The notes beneath the pieces were generated by a model. It ran no database searches. It was not told the origin of the DNA and saw only the letters and a list, made by a program, of their open reading frames with translations. Below, piece by piece: positions 7,526 through 15,706 of a DNA stretch of 64,000 bases. Origin of the DNA: DASUVM01 sp036378955 (GTDB taxonomy: Bacteria > Patescibacteriota > Saccharimonadia > Saccharimonadales > Saccharimonadaceae); assembly GCA_036378955.1 (NCBI GenBank), contig DASUVM010000005.1:1-64000 (forward strand), in the 5' to 3' direction. The stretch's first letter is position 1; each line of letters opens with the position of its first letter. A program made the translations under genes and the position numbers.

Positions 7526-7615
7526 CTTGTGGTTGCGGTAATCACACCGCATCTCACATCGCAATCTTATAACTCACACTTGAGGCATCCAATTAATGCA
7601 GGAGGCGATTCTGTT

Positions 7616-7650
7616 GACCTCGTCTCTTAACCGAGACGAGGTCCTGTTTT
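7616..7650 (+). terminator. Terminator
   Basis: Perfect 11-bp arms GACCTCGTCTC and GAGACGAGGTC with a TTAACC loop and a following CTGTTTT. It ends the plus-strand transcript carrying the 43-residue protein. Confidence 0.85.
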
Positions 7651-7719
7651 CAATCTCATAAACCAGGTAAACCTTTGCTTACTCTTTTAAACAATCGTTT
7701 ACAACACCAAAGACACGGC

Positions 7720-9273
7720 CTAACTATCTCGCCCCCGCTTATCGTTAAGGGCTAAAAACACCCCATTTGTCCAGCCAAAGCCGTCTTGCAGCTCATATTC
7801 ACCACCGCTAGCGCTGGCGCCATCGTACACGTTATATTTTTCGACAAATTTGTAGCTTTTATTATAGGTAGCGAGATTGCCGTTGAGCCAGCGCTGCATC
7901 ACTTCGTCGGCTAGGTAGTGCAAGCCATAGTTTCTCAGGCCTTGCACCGACACCCATTGCAGCGGTGCCCAGCCATTCGGGGCATCCCACTGCTGGCCAG
8001 AATCAACTAGCGTGGTGGTTAACCCCAGTGGCTTTAAAAAGCGTTTTTGCAGTACGTTTGAGGCAGCGGTTGCCTGCTCCGGTGTGGCTACTCTGGCATA
8101 GAGCGGGAACATACCCGCCAGCGTTAGGTTGCCTTTTTGCGCACCAGCAATAAAATCATAATCTACAAAAAAGTTCTTTTCGTCAGACCAACAATAGGTG
8201 CGAATTGCCTCAGCCCGGGCAGCGGCTTTGGCTTCAAAGCGCTTGGCAAGCAACCCTTGTTTTAATATGCGATAGGTATGCGAGATGGTTTGCTCGAGCT
8301 CATACAGCAAGCAGTTCAGATCAACCGGCACAATATCGGTGGTATGAATTGTTTCGATTCGGTTTGCGTCTTTAAACCAACGCGACGAATAATCCCAGCC
8401 CGACTCTGCCCCGGCCCGAAGGTCTAAGTATACCTGGCTGGCTATGCGCTCAGGGGCCTTAGCGGCCGTCTCAATGTCTTCGCGGTAGCTTTCAGGCCGT
8501 GGTGTCATTTTGGCGTCGTAATAACGGTTTAGGAGCACTCCATTCGGCATTCGCACCACTCGGCGCCAGGCAACACGGTCTTCATTAACATAGCGCGAGC
8601 CTTTCATCCAAAAAGCATATTCAGCCAGCAGATACGGCAAATACTGAACATACATGCGCTTGCCCTTTTGTTCAGCTAATAATTGCACCATTTTGGCAAA
8701 AAACGGTGGGTGCGAACGGCTCAGAAAATAAGTGCGATTGGCAGTTGGAATAAAGCCGAGCTTACGAATCATGTAGGCATAGTTCTTCATCATATCTTCA
8801 ATTTCATCGATGTGGCCTGAGGTGGCGAGCCCTAGCATAATAAAATAGGTGTCCCAATAAAACTGTTCAGCAAAGCGCCCGCCTGGAACAATATAAGGGT
8901 ACGGCAAGGCCACAATTGAGCCTTTGTTAAGATAGGTTTGGCGAGTCAGCACCTGCCAAAGCGCTTCAATGTGGTCGGTCGCACTGCGCCTATCGCTGGC
9001 AGTGTATGTTTCATCAGTCACATAATCTTGAAAATTAGCTTTTAAAAAAGCTTCAAGATCGAAATTCGGTGCCTGGCGAGCTTTTTCATAGGCTTTTGCA
9101 ATTTGCCGCAGGTCTTTTTTTGAAACTAGGTCAACAAATGTTTTGCCGTCGGGGTGAATTCGCCTTAGCTGGACATCTTGAAACAACTGGCCCAGCAATT
9201 CGTCGGGGCCTTTGCGCGCCGGCATGATACCAGCAAGATTGGTAAAGCCGGCTTTTACTTTTTTTCTAAGCAT
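7720..9273 (-). CDS. treA: Alpha,alpha-trehalase (GH37)
   Basis: 517 residues. Both GH37 signatures are visible: PGGRFAEQFYWDTYF (first third) and QWDAPNGWAPLQ (near the end), along with ESGWDYSSRW, which carries the catalytic-acid Asp region. The enzyme splits trehalose to two glucose. There is no signal peptide (N-terminus MLRKKVKAGFTN), so it is expected to work in the cytosol, which would need an importer not present here. It is a single-gene unit flanked by a terminator at 9380-9414. Length is normal for the family. Confidence 0.93.
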   Translation of the reverse strand: MLRKKVKAGFTNLAGIMPARKGPDELLGQLFQDVQLRRIHPDGKTFVDLVSKKDLRQIAKAYEKARQAPNFDLEAFLKANFQDYVTDETYTASDRRSATDHIEALWQVLTRQTYLNKGSIVALPYPYIVPGGRFAEQFYWDTYFIMLGLATSGHIDEIEDMMKNYAYMIRKLGFIPTANRTYFLSRSHPPFFAKMVQLLAEQKGKRMYVQYLPYLLAEYAFWMKGSRYVNEDRVAWRRVVRMPNGVLLNRYYDAKMTPRPESYREDIETAAKAPERIASQVYLDLRAGAESGWDYSSRWFKDANRIETIHTTDIVPVDLNCLLYELEQTISHTYRILKQGLLAKRFEAKAAARAEAIRTYCWSDEKNFFVDYDFIAGAQKGNLTLAGMFPLYARVATPEQATAASNVLQKRFLKPLGLTTTLVDSGQQWDAPNGWAPLQWVSVQGLRNYGLHYLADEVMQRWLNGNLATYNKSYKFVEKYNVYDGASASGGEYELQDGFGWTNGVFLALNDKRGRDS

Positions 9274-9379
9274 AAGGGATCACTTTTATGTATAAGCAGA
9301 TTATAATTTGTTCGTGAAATAAGATCAAACACCTTTTAAGGGTAATAGGGTTGCAAGACTAAGAATAGCTGAGCCTAAA

Positions 9380-9414
9380 AGGATCCGGCTGCAAAACAAC
9401 CGGATCCTCTTTTT
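9380..9414. terminator. Hairpin terminator upstream of trehalase
   Basis: AGGATCCGG / CCGGATCCT with an 11-nt loop; A and T runs flank both sides, so it can end transcription on either strand. It most likely closes the minus-strand gene at 9474-9701. Confidence 0.75.
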
Positions 9415-9473
9415 GAACTCCGCTGTTTGTTTGCTACCAGTGTAGCATCACCAGCCGCGAGCCGGCAAGAAGC

Positions 9474-9701
9474 TTACGCTTCTTTTCTGATTTTCTTAAC
9501 TGTGCAGAAACCGTTTTTTAAGTTTTCAGTTACAGTGTAGCCCTCTGGCAAGCCAGTTGGTTCGCCTTTTGCGCCCTTTTCGTCTTTGCAGAAGAAATAA
9601 ATTGTTTGGTTTTTACCACCACGCAACACAACATCTTTTTTGTGTAGGTAGTAGGTAACACCCTTAGAGTTCGTGTGTGCGTAAGCTTTTACGTCAGCCA
9701 T
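9474..9701 (-). CDS. Small conserved CPR-type protein, unknown function
   Basis: 75 residues, basic, with the pattern TYYLHKKDVVLRGGKNQTIYFF and LPEGYTVTENLKNGF. I recall similar short proteins as widespread in Patescibacteria, but I cannot name a function. A strong AAAAGGAGG site stands 8 nt before the ATG, pointing to high expression. Monocistronic: terminator at 9380-9414 and no gene directly upstream in the same direction within 70 nt. Confidence 0.75.
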   Translation of the reverse strand: MADVKAYAHTNSKGVTYYLHKKDVVLRGGKNQTIYFFCKDEKGAKGEPTGLPEGYTVTENLKNGFCTVKKIRKEA

Positions 9702-9772
9702 GAGATTGTCCTCCTTTTAACAGGCTTTACGATATTCACCTTAGCGCTCTATAAACACATCTGTCAATAGGT

Positions 9773-10390
9773 TTATGCCAGATGATGATGACGAATAATC
9801 AAGAAGATAGTCAGTTGCAGCCCCAATTTACACACAATTACAAGGTACATTACTACTGTTAAAGCCACGCTAACGCCGGCCAGGTCGAACGACCAGGTCG
9901 GGCTCATAAATGTATATTGATAAAGATCGGCATTTGGCATGCTTGTCTTTACAATTGGGTCTTGCCCTGGCGCAACTTGAGCCAACTTTTGCTCAACACA
10001 CTTGGCATAGATAACATACGAAATGCTGCTTTGGCCCCGGCAGGCCATTTGGGCTTCGTCGTATTGATCGTCATAAATAGAACCGCTGCTCACAAGTTTG
10101 TCGAGCGCCACTTGATAATCGCGCTCGAAAGTTTTTTCAAGGCTCACACGCTCTAACTGCGTGTTCATGTGGGTAGCGACGTATTTTTGCAGCACATTCA
10201 GTGCACCATAGACATCTTTACCCTCGCGGTCGGCTTGCTTCACAGCGTCAAAGAGCCGCACTGCTTCAACACTGTTACTGCGAAGTAGCCCGATTGAAAC
10301 AGCCGTTAAAATAAAAGCAATAATAAGCAACTGCCAGGCCTTAAGCCTTCGGAGCACTGTTAAATAGTAGTGTAGCCGCTTTTTGTTCAT
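9773..10390 (-). CDS. Membrane protein with large extracytoplasmic domain, unknown
   Basis: About 205 residues. One TM helix near residues 18-36 (WQLLIIAFILTAVSIGLL), a soluble middle with two Cys (MACRG, AKCVEQ) that could form a disulfide, and a C-terminal TM pair ending in a His-rich tail (RHHHLA). ATG at 10390 is preferred over GTG at 10396 because of the AGGGTGGG site. A TATACT box lies upstream on this strand. No family recognised. Confidence 0.65.
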   Translation of the reverse strand: MNKKRLHYYLTVLRRLKAWQLLIIAFILTAVSIGLLRSNSVEAVRLFDAVKQADREGKDVYGALNVLQKYVATHMNTQLERVSLEKTFERDYQVALDKLVSSGSIYDDQYDEAQMACRGQSSISYVIYAKCVEQKLAQVAPGQDPIVKTSMPNADLYQYTFMSPTWSFDLAGVSVALTVVMYLVIVCKLGLQLTIFLIIRHHHLA

Positions 10391-10447
10391 TCCCACCCTG
10401 AGATTAGAGTCATCGCTATGACACTAGTATAGCCTTTGGGCAGTTCA

Positions 10448-10476
10448 TTGCCAAAATGCTACTGATCATTAATACT
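10448..10476 (+). promoter_or_regulatory. Promoter of murC (leaderless type)
   Basis: TTGCCA (10448-10453), 17-nt spacer, AATACT (10471-10476), then 6 nt to the ATG at 10483. Transcription would start at or next to the A of the start codon. Confidence 0.6.
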
Positions 10477-10482
10477 AAAGTT

Positions 10483-11739
10483 ATGCATATTTATTTCTCA
10501 GGTGTCGGTGGTGTCGGTGTCGGGCCGCTGGCACAAATCGCCCGCGATATGGGCTATGAAGTATCTGGCTCAGATATGGCCGAAAGTCTCATGACCAAAC
10601 AGTTACGCGAGCAGGGTGTTAGCGTTCATATTGGCCAAAGCGAAGCTGCTATTGCCCAGCACCACAAGGCAAAACCGATTGATTGGTTTGTCTACACCGC
10701 TGCGCTGCCCGCCGACCACACCGAACTGCAATTTGCAAAAAAACAGGGCATTCGCACCAGCAAGCGCGATGAGCTGCTGGCGCATATGCTGAAAGAAAAA
10801 AACCTCAAATTAATCGCCGTTGCCGGCACACACGGTAAAACCACTACCACCGCCATGTTTGTTTGGCTCATGAAACAACTGAATGTGCCGGTGAGCTACT
10901 CGATCGGCACCACTATTAGCTTTGGTGCCAGCGGCCGGTTTGACCCAAAAAGCGAATATTTTGTCTATGAATGCGATGAGTACGACAACAACTTCTTGCA
11001 TTTTTGGCCGCACGCCAGCCTTATTACCGCTCTTGGCTATGATCACCCCGACACCTTTCCAACGGTGAACGATTACAAAACCGCCTTTCGCACCTTTTTA
11101 GAACAAAGCGATCATACCATTCTTTGGGAGCCTGACGAGCACTTTTTAGAGCCAATTGGCGCACATGTCAGTTACACCGCCTTTTCAAATGACGGCGATT
11201 TCAGTAGCTTCAAGTTGGCCGGTGAACACAATCGCAAAAATGCCTTTTTGGTTGCGCAGCTCGCCGAACGGCTTTTTAACACGAGCCAGCAACAAGCCCA
11301 AGCAGTTCTGAGCCGTTTTCCGGGTACTACCCGACGCTTTGAGCAGCTAGCACCGAACCTCTACACCGATTACGGCCATCATCCCGACGAAGTGAGAGCC
11401 ATGGTGCAACTGGCACGCGAGCTTTCAGAACACGTTGTAGTTGTTTACCAGCCACACCAAAACCGCCGCCAGCATGAGCTGCGCCATCACTATACCGACT
11501 GCATGGTGGGAGCTGAAAAAGTCTACTGGCTGCCAACCTACCTCAGTCGCGAAGATGAAAACCAGCCGATATTAACCCCCGAAGAACTCATTCAAGACCT
11601 TACCAACAAAGACATCGTGCATGTTGCCAACCTAAACGAATACCTTTGGCATGATATTCAAGCAGATCTTGGTGCCGGCCGGTTAGTACTCTGCCTGGGT
11701 GCCGGTTCAATTGACGGCTGGTTGCGCGAACATATTTGA
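10483..11739 (+). CDS. murC: UDP-N-acetylmuramate--L-alanine ligase
   Basis: 418 residues from ATG 10483 (start chosen because it begins directly with the Rossmann motif MHIYFSGVGGVGVGPLA and follows a promoter by 6 nt). The ATP site AGTHGKTTTT is at 114-123; DEYDNNFLHF and the C-terminal TDYGHHPDEVRA are Mur-ligase features. It adds L-Ala to UDP-MurNAc in peptidoglycan synthesis. It is shorter than E. coli MurC (491). Mpl, the recycling ligase, shares much of this pattern, so murC is the likelier of two options. No other mur gene is adjacent; ddl lies far away at 49874. Confidence 0.85.
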   Translation: MHIYFSGVGGVGVGPLAQIARDMGYEVSGSDMAESLMTKQLREQGVSVHIGQSEAAIAQHHKAKPIDWFVYTAALPADHTELQFAKKQGIRTSKRDELLAHMLKEKNLKLIAVAGTHGKTTTTAMFVWLMKQLNVPVSYSIGTTISFGASGRFDPKSEYFVYECDEYDNNFLHFWPHASLITALGYDHPDTFPTVNDYKTAFRTFLEQSDHTILWEPDEHFLEPIGAHVSYTAFSNDGDFSSFKLAGEHNRKNAFLVAQLAERLFNTSQQQAQAVLSRFPGTTRRFEQLAPNLYTDYGHHPDEVRAMVQLARELSEHVVVVYQPHQNRRQHELRHHYTDCMVGAEKVYWLPTYLSREDENQPILTPEELIQDLTNKDIVHVANLNEYLWHDIQADLGAGRLVLCLGAGSIDGWLREHI

Positions 11740-11870
11740 GCCACTCTCCATTTCTTGCTATGGTAGCTTTGGGCTCATATTTGAGTAGCCCCTTGCCATA
11801 ACAATTGTCGGTTTCGTGGCATCTCAAAAAGTCACAAGACCGACGACATCCCAGAATAGGAAGCCCACTC

Positions 11871-12506
11871 GTGCTCCCCACTTGGTTTGAAATTGTGAAG
11901 AATCCGTATGGTGACATCACCAAAGACGCCGACGGCAAAGACATGTTCCCAGATGACGTCGCCGGTGTCGTGCGAAAGCTAGCTGAGTGCATCGAAGAAG
12001 GCTGCGAAAAAGGCCTCGATGGATTTACCCGCAATTGCGCGGTTGTGCTGCTTGACCCAACAGCCGAGGCCTCTGTAGCGTCCATCGACACGATCATGCT
12101 CAAGATGTGTATTGGCAGCCCAGCTCCCCATCTTCTCATGGAGGCGGCTGCAAAGGCGTGTAATACGCGAAAGAATGTCATTTTTGGATTTACCGGCTTC
12201 AAGTCGATACTCTCGCGTGGTAGCGGTGGCTTTCGCGGCAGTTCAAGCCCAACCGGCAAGCATAAGGTGTGGAGCGGTACTGCTGGCCAAGGCGATAGTG
12301 TCAATCTGCAATTGAGCCTTCAGGTAGAAAAAGATTTCAGCGATGCCATACGTGCCGCCGAGGCAGAGTGGGGCGCTCGGCACCCGAATTTTTCGTGGAA
12401 CGACGAGCACAATCGGCCACACCCCATGTTCCAAAACGTTCACTCGACCACCGGTCAGCGGTTCGTCGTTGATGAGGGTGGTAGCGCTCTGCCCTTCAAC
12501 AGCTAG
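11871..12506 (+). CDS. Unknown protein, 211 residues
   Basis: The GTG at 11871 is chosen because AGGAAG (11858-11863) lies 7 nt before it; the longer ATG frame at 11805 has no such site. The protein begins VLPTWFEIVKNPYG, has a Gly/Ser-rich middle (SRGSGGFRGSSSPTG) and ends FVVDEGGSALPFNS. No signal peptide, TM helix or known motif is seen. GC is high for the window and codon choice differs slightly from murC. A perfect hairpin follows. Not recognised. Confidence 0.6.
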   Translation: MLPTWFEIVKNPYGDITKDADGKDMFPDDVAGVVRKLAECIEEGCEKGLDGFTRNCAVVLLDPTAEASVASIDTIMLKMCIGSPAPHLLMEAAAKACNTRKNVIFGFTGFKSILSRGSGGFRGSSSPTGKHKVWSGTAGQGDSVNLQLSLQVEKDFSDAIRAAEAEWGARHPNFSWNDEHNRPHPMFQNVHSTTGQRFVVDEGGSALPFNS

Positions 12507-12516
12507 GCAAGGGGCT

Positions 12517-12547
12517 CCTGTCATCCGCTTTCAAGGCGGATGACAGG
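12517..12547. terminator. Perfect hairpin between convergent genes
   Basis: 12-bp arms CCTGTCATCCGC and GCGGATGACAGG with a 7-nt loop, between the stop codons at 12506 (plus) and 12576 (minus). There is no T-run, so its terminator role is likely but not certain. Confidence 0.6.
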
Positions 12548-12575
12548 CAGGCTCCTCAATTAACGACTAGATTCG

Positions 12576-13247
12576 CTACATCACCACATCAAGCGCCCAA
12601 ATCGGCTTTGATTCAGCCGAGTAGCGCTTTTCGTAAACAGTTTGAACTTTATAGTCGCCCGGTGCCTCGCTCTCATGAAGGTCGAAGGTTAAGAATGTCA
12701 GCTGCATTTTTTTGGCCACCAGCTGTTCTAAGCTCCATAAAAAAAATGGCTGATTATCAGTTTTGAAGTGAAACATTCCGGCCTTTTGCAATAATTGCTC
12801 GTATATGTCAAGAAAATATGGGTGCGTCATGCGATGTTTGGCCGCCCGCTTCTTCGGGTAAGGGTCAGGAAACGTCAGCCACAACTCACTCACTGAATGG
12901 CTATTAAATACATCTAGCAGCTGATTCGCATGGGCTCGTGTGAAACAAATATTAGTTATGTCTTCTTCAGCGGCAATGCGCGCGCCTTGGTATAGCCGGT
13001 CGGCCTTTACATCAACCGCTATGAACGCCCGTGCCGGGTGCCGGCGCGCTAGCTCTAGCGAAAAGTGGCCAGTGCCAGCACCCAATTCAATCGTTAGTGA
13101 GCGGTGCCGCAAAAAATCATCGCGCACCTCAGGGGTGAATTCTTTCGTCTCGTAACAATTTGGCAACTCACTAAAACGCGCAAATTTATATTTTTTGCGT
13201 TTTTTAACAATAATAAAATCTTCAGGCTTCGCCTTGCTTGGGTTCAT
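12576..13247 (-). CDS. trmB: tRNA (guanine-N7-)-methyltransferase
   Basis: 223 residues with the SAM-binding ELGAGTGHFSLELARRHP, the second acidic strand FIAVDVKADRLYQGARIA and the TrmB signature ELWLTFPDPYPKKRAAKHRM. It makes m7G46 in tRNA. The start overlaps the stop of tsaC (ATGA), so the two tRNA-modification genes are translationally coupled. Confidence 0.95.
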   Translation of the reverse strand: MNPSKAKPEDFIIVKKRKKYKFARFSELPNCYETKEFTPEVRDDFLRHRSLTIELGAGTGHFSLELARRHPARAFIAVDVKADRLYQGARIAAEEDITNICFTRAHANQLLDVFNSHSVSELWLTFPDPYPKKRAAKHRMTHPYFLDIYEQLLQKAGMFHFKTDNQPFFLWSLEQLVAKKMQLTFLTFDLHESEAPGDYKVQTVYEKRYSAESKPIWALDVVM

Positions 13248-13801
13248 CGTAGCCTCTCTATAGTGCCGTCGGGTAAAGGCTTAATGAGTCGCGAAGGCTC
13301 CCCTTGCTTGACGTGACCATTATTAACATACACATCCACAGATTCACCAAAATAATCAACCGCTTCTTCAATCGTTTCGGCAGGCGGCTCACCTTCAGGG
13401 TTGGCACTCGGTGCAATTAACGGCCCGGTTTTTAGCAAGAGCTCACGCAGTTCTGGGTCGGCCGGCACGCGAAAGGCAAGGCTTTTTAGCCCTCGGTGCA
13501 GCCACTCAGGCACTACATTATCAACCGGTAAAATAACTGTTACCGGCCCCGGCCAAGCGTGGGCCAGCACTTGTTCGGCATAGATCGGCGGCGGTGTTGG
13601 CAAATGGCTTTCGCTCGCCACTAGCACTATGCAGGCTTTTTTAGCATTGCGGTGGCGCAATCTATACACCCGCTCGACCGCCGCTTGCGACAATACCGAA
13701 GCAACCACACCATAAAGTGTATCTGTGCGCAGCACCACAACACCGCCACTACGCAGGCAGCGAATTACTTCAGGATGCAACCGTTCGTCATAGATTTTCA
13801 C
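13244..13801 (-). CDS. tsaC: L-threonylcarbamoyladenylate synthase (YrdC/Sua5 family)
   Basis: 185 residues, single YrdC domain: GGVVVLRTDTLYGVVASVLS, RLRHRNAKKACIVLV, PGPVTVILPVDNVVPEW, FRVPADPELRELL and APSANPEGEPPAET. It forms the threonylcarbamoyl-AMP used for t6A37 of tRNA. No extra Sua5 domain. The start is GTG; a TAGTAT box ends 7 nt before it, so the message is probably leaderless. It is divergent from mscS with only 21 nt between them. Confidence 0.93.
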   Translation of the reverse strand: MKIYDERLHPEVIRCLRSGGVVVLRTDTLYGVVASVLSQAAVERVYRLRHRNAKKACIVLVASESHLPTPPPIYAEQVLAHAWPGPVTVILPVDNVVPEWLHRGLKSLAFRVPADPELRELLLKTGPLIAPSANPEGEPPAETIEEAVDYFGESVDVYVNNGHVKQGEPSRLIKPLPDGTIERLR

Positions 13802-13807
13802 AACTGC

Positions 13808-13814
13808 TATACTA
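13808..13814. promoter_or_regulatory. Shared divergent -10 boxes for tsaC and mscS
   Basis: The 21-nt gap between the divergent starts holds CTATACTAG: TATACT (13808-13813) faces mscS and TAGTAT (13814-13809 on the minus strand) faces tsaC, with 9 and 7 nt to the starts. The -35 regions must lie inside the opposite genes. Confidence 0.5.
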
Positions 13815-13822
13815 GCATTAAG

Positions 13823-14734
13823 ATGAATGATTTTGTATCCTCAATTTTTGGTTCAGCCGAAAATATGTGGAGATGGCTTGGGCAGGCTGCCGGGTTCACC
13901 CTGATTGCCATTGTTGTTATGTGGCTGGCACGACGCTTTGGGAGCATTGCCATCACGCAGATCATTCGGCGCACGGTGCGCAATAATCGCTTCACGCACG
14001 TTGCAATGTCGCCCGAAGACATTCGCAAGCGTCAAGACACGCTTATTAGCCTCTCGACAGCCATTTGGAAGGCATTGGTCTGGATTGTGGGCATTTTAGT
14101 TATTATGCTTAATATCTTTCCTGGCGTGCGGCTTGAACCAATTTTTGCCAGCGCGGGTATTATTGGTATCGCCCTCGGTTTTGGTGCGCAATCGTTAATT
14201 AAAGATTTTATTACCGGTATCTTCATTATCACCGAGAATCAATATCGGGTTGGCGACGTAGTAGACATTGAAGGCGCCAGCGGCACGGTTGAGAAAATAT
14301 CGATTCGCTCGACAACGCTGCGAGACACCGACGGAAACGTTCACTACCTCACCAACGGCAATATTATTCATGTTATTAACAAAACCATGGGCTACAGTAA
14401 GGTGAACCTTACTATTAACGTTGAAGCCGATACGGATATAGACATACTCGCCGAGCTTATTAATCAGGTGGGCGAAGAGATGGCCGAAACATCGCCATGG
14501 AAAGAACGGCTGCTTGAACCGCCGCGGTTTCTTAATATCGGTGCTTTTACCGACACGTCACTCGAGGTAAAAATTACTGCCAAAACGCAACCTTCGCAGC
14601 AATGGTCGGTTACTGGCGAACTACGAAAACGACTACTGCGAGCTTTTCACGGCAAAGACCTTCAGCTCACCCATACCGGCTCTGAGCCAATTACCATTTC
14701 GGCAATTGGAAAAAAGCCGAAGCCAAAAGCGTAG
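13823..14734 (+). CDS. mscS: Small-conductance mechanosensitive channel
   Basis: 303 residues from ATG 13823. Three TM helices, the last being the pore helix IGIALGFGAQSLIKDFITGIF with regularly spaced Gly/Ala, then the MscS beta domain (YRVGDVVDIEGASGTVEKISIRSTTLRD) and the alpha/beta vestibule. It opens under membrane tension to release solutes in osmotic downshock. A short basic tail (KKPKPKA) ends the protein. The longer frame from 13652 overlaps tsaC and is not used. Confidence 0.93.
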   Translation: MNDFVSSIFGSAENMWRWLGQAAGFTLIAIVVMWLARRFGSIAITQIIRRTVRNNRFTHVAMSPEDIRKRQDTLISLSTAIWKALVWIVGILVIMLNIFPGVRLEPIFASAGIIGIALGFGAQSLIKDFITGIFIITENQYRVGDVVDIEGASGTVEKISIRSTTLRDTDGNVHYLTNGNIIHVINKTMGYSKVNLTINVEADTDIDILAELINQVGEEMAETSPWKERLLEPPRFLNIGAFTDTSLEVKITAKTQPSQQWSVTGELRKRLLRAFHGKDLQLTHTGSEPITISAIGKKPKPKA

Positions 14735-14759
14735 TAAGGCTATTGGGATTATCAAGAAT

Positions 14760-15143
14760 CTATTGCGGTGCCGGCTCACCGGCGCCAATGCCAAGTGTTG
14801 CGTCTTCAAGCACCGGCGTATCAAAACCGCCCGCTTTTTTCAGGTTTGCCTGAGCCGACTGCATGTGTTCACGCATTTTTTTAATGCTGTCTTTCGTAAT
14901 GGGGCCACTTGTGTCAATTTGGCTTTCTTCATTCGTCGAAGCACTCACTTTGTCGCGAATATCGGTATTTTTGGGTTTGCTCAAATCAATACGCGAAAAA
15001 TTACTCGATAAATAGAGTGCTGTGCTCACCCCCGTTAAAAACAAGGCAATGCCAATGGCAACCATCAGCGCACTCGACAGCCCAAAATGACGTCGCGGCT
15101 CGCTCTCGTGGTTAGCAGGCTTAGCAATAGATTGTTCAACCAT
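14760..15143 (-). CDS. Single-pass membrane protein, unknown
   Basis: 127 residues: about 22 polar residues, one TM helix (SSALMVAIGIALFLTGVSTA), and an extracytoplasmic Ser/Lys/Asp-rich helix-forming part (ITKDSIKKMREHMQSAQANLKKAG). It starts 2 nt after the stop of the secreted protein gene at 15146, so they are co-transcribed at the end of the mutY operon. No family recognised. Confidence 0.65.
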   Translation of the reverse strand: MVEQSIAKPANHESEPRRHFGLSSALMVAIGIALFLTGVSTALYLSSNFSRIDLSKPKNTDIRDKVSASTNEESQIDTSGPITKDSIKKMREHMQSAQANLKKAGGFDTPVLEDATLGIGAGEPAPQ

Positions 15144-15145
15144 AC

Positions 15146-15694
15146 TTACTGCTGACTCCCGTTGATAACCGGCGTGAACCGCTGCTCAAGCACCTGTAAT
15201 TGACCAGTGTAAGCGGCAACTAGCTGATCAATATGCGCTACCTGGGCAGCCAATGTTGCACGATCTGCCCGAGCTTTGTCGAGCCAATCATAGAACTCAC
15301 CCGGTTTGGTTTTGCAATCAATACGCTGTGCGTTCGTCAGATCATCTGAATAAGTTGTGAACTGATTAGCATAGGCGTTGACACTCGCCTGAATTTGAGC
15401 GGCCGTGCTGATTAATTCGGGCGCATCAACGTTATTGGTAGCAATACGGCTGTTAAAGGCCGTAACATAGGGGATAATTTCAAGGTCATAAACGCGGCCA
15501 CGAGTAACACGAGTAACTGTTTCATTCTTCTGCACCGTGCCAAGCTGCACTCTTAATTGATCGCAGCGAGTCACAATCGCCTGCTGCTGCTCAAGCGTTG
15601 CCTCGGCAGCATAGGCCGTTACAATCCAAAAACTTGCGGCCATACCAGTGGTGATGAGGCCAGCAACAATAACAGCACGGAGTGAGCGTTTCAT
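15146..15694 (-). CDS. Secreted helical protein, unknown
   Basis: 182 residues with a clear signal peptide (KRSLRAVIVAGLITTGMAASFWIVTAYA, cut expected after AYA). The mature part is helical, with two Cys (TRCDQL and IDCKTK) that could bond, and coiled-coil-like ends. It lies 12 nt after mutY and 2 nt before a TM protein gene; the pair may form an envelope complex. Not recognised. Confidence 0.65.
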   Translation of the reverse strand: MKRSLRAVIVAGLITTGMAASFWIVTAYAAEATLEQQQAIVTRCDQLRVQLGTVQKNETVTRVTRGRVYDLEIIPYVTAFNSRIATNNVDAPELISTAAQIQASVNAYANQFTTYSDDLTNAQRIDCKTKPGEFYDWLDKARADRATLAAQVAHIDQLVAAYTGQLQVLEQRFTPVINGSQQ

Positions 15695-15706
15695 TCTGTT
15701 GTACTA

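Noticed and set aside
7349..7564. 71-codon minus-strand frame
   Set aside because: Antisense to the 43-residue zinc-ribbon-like gene that has a matching terminator; no ribosome site of its own.
11600..12304. 234-codon minus-strand frame opposite the 11871-12506 gene
   Set aside because: No ribosome site, runs into murC, Ser/Pro/Arg-rich chance composition.
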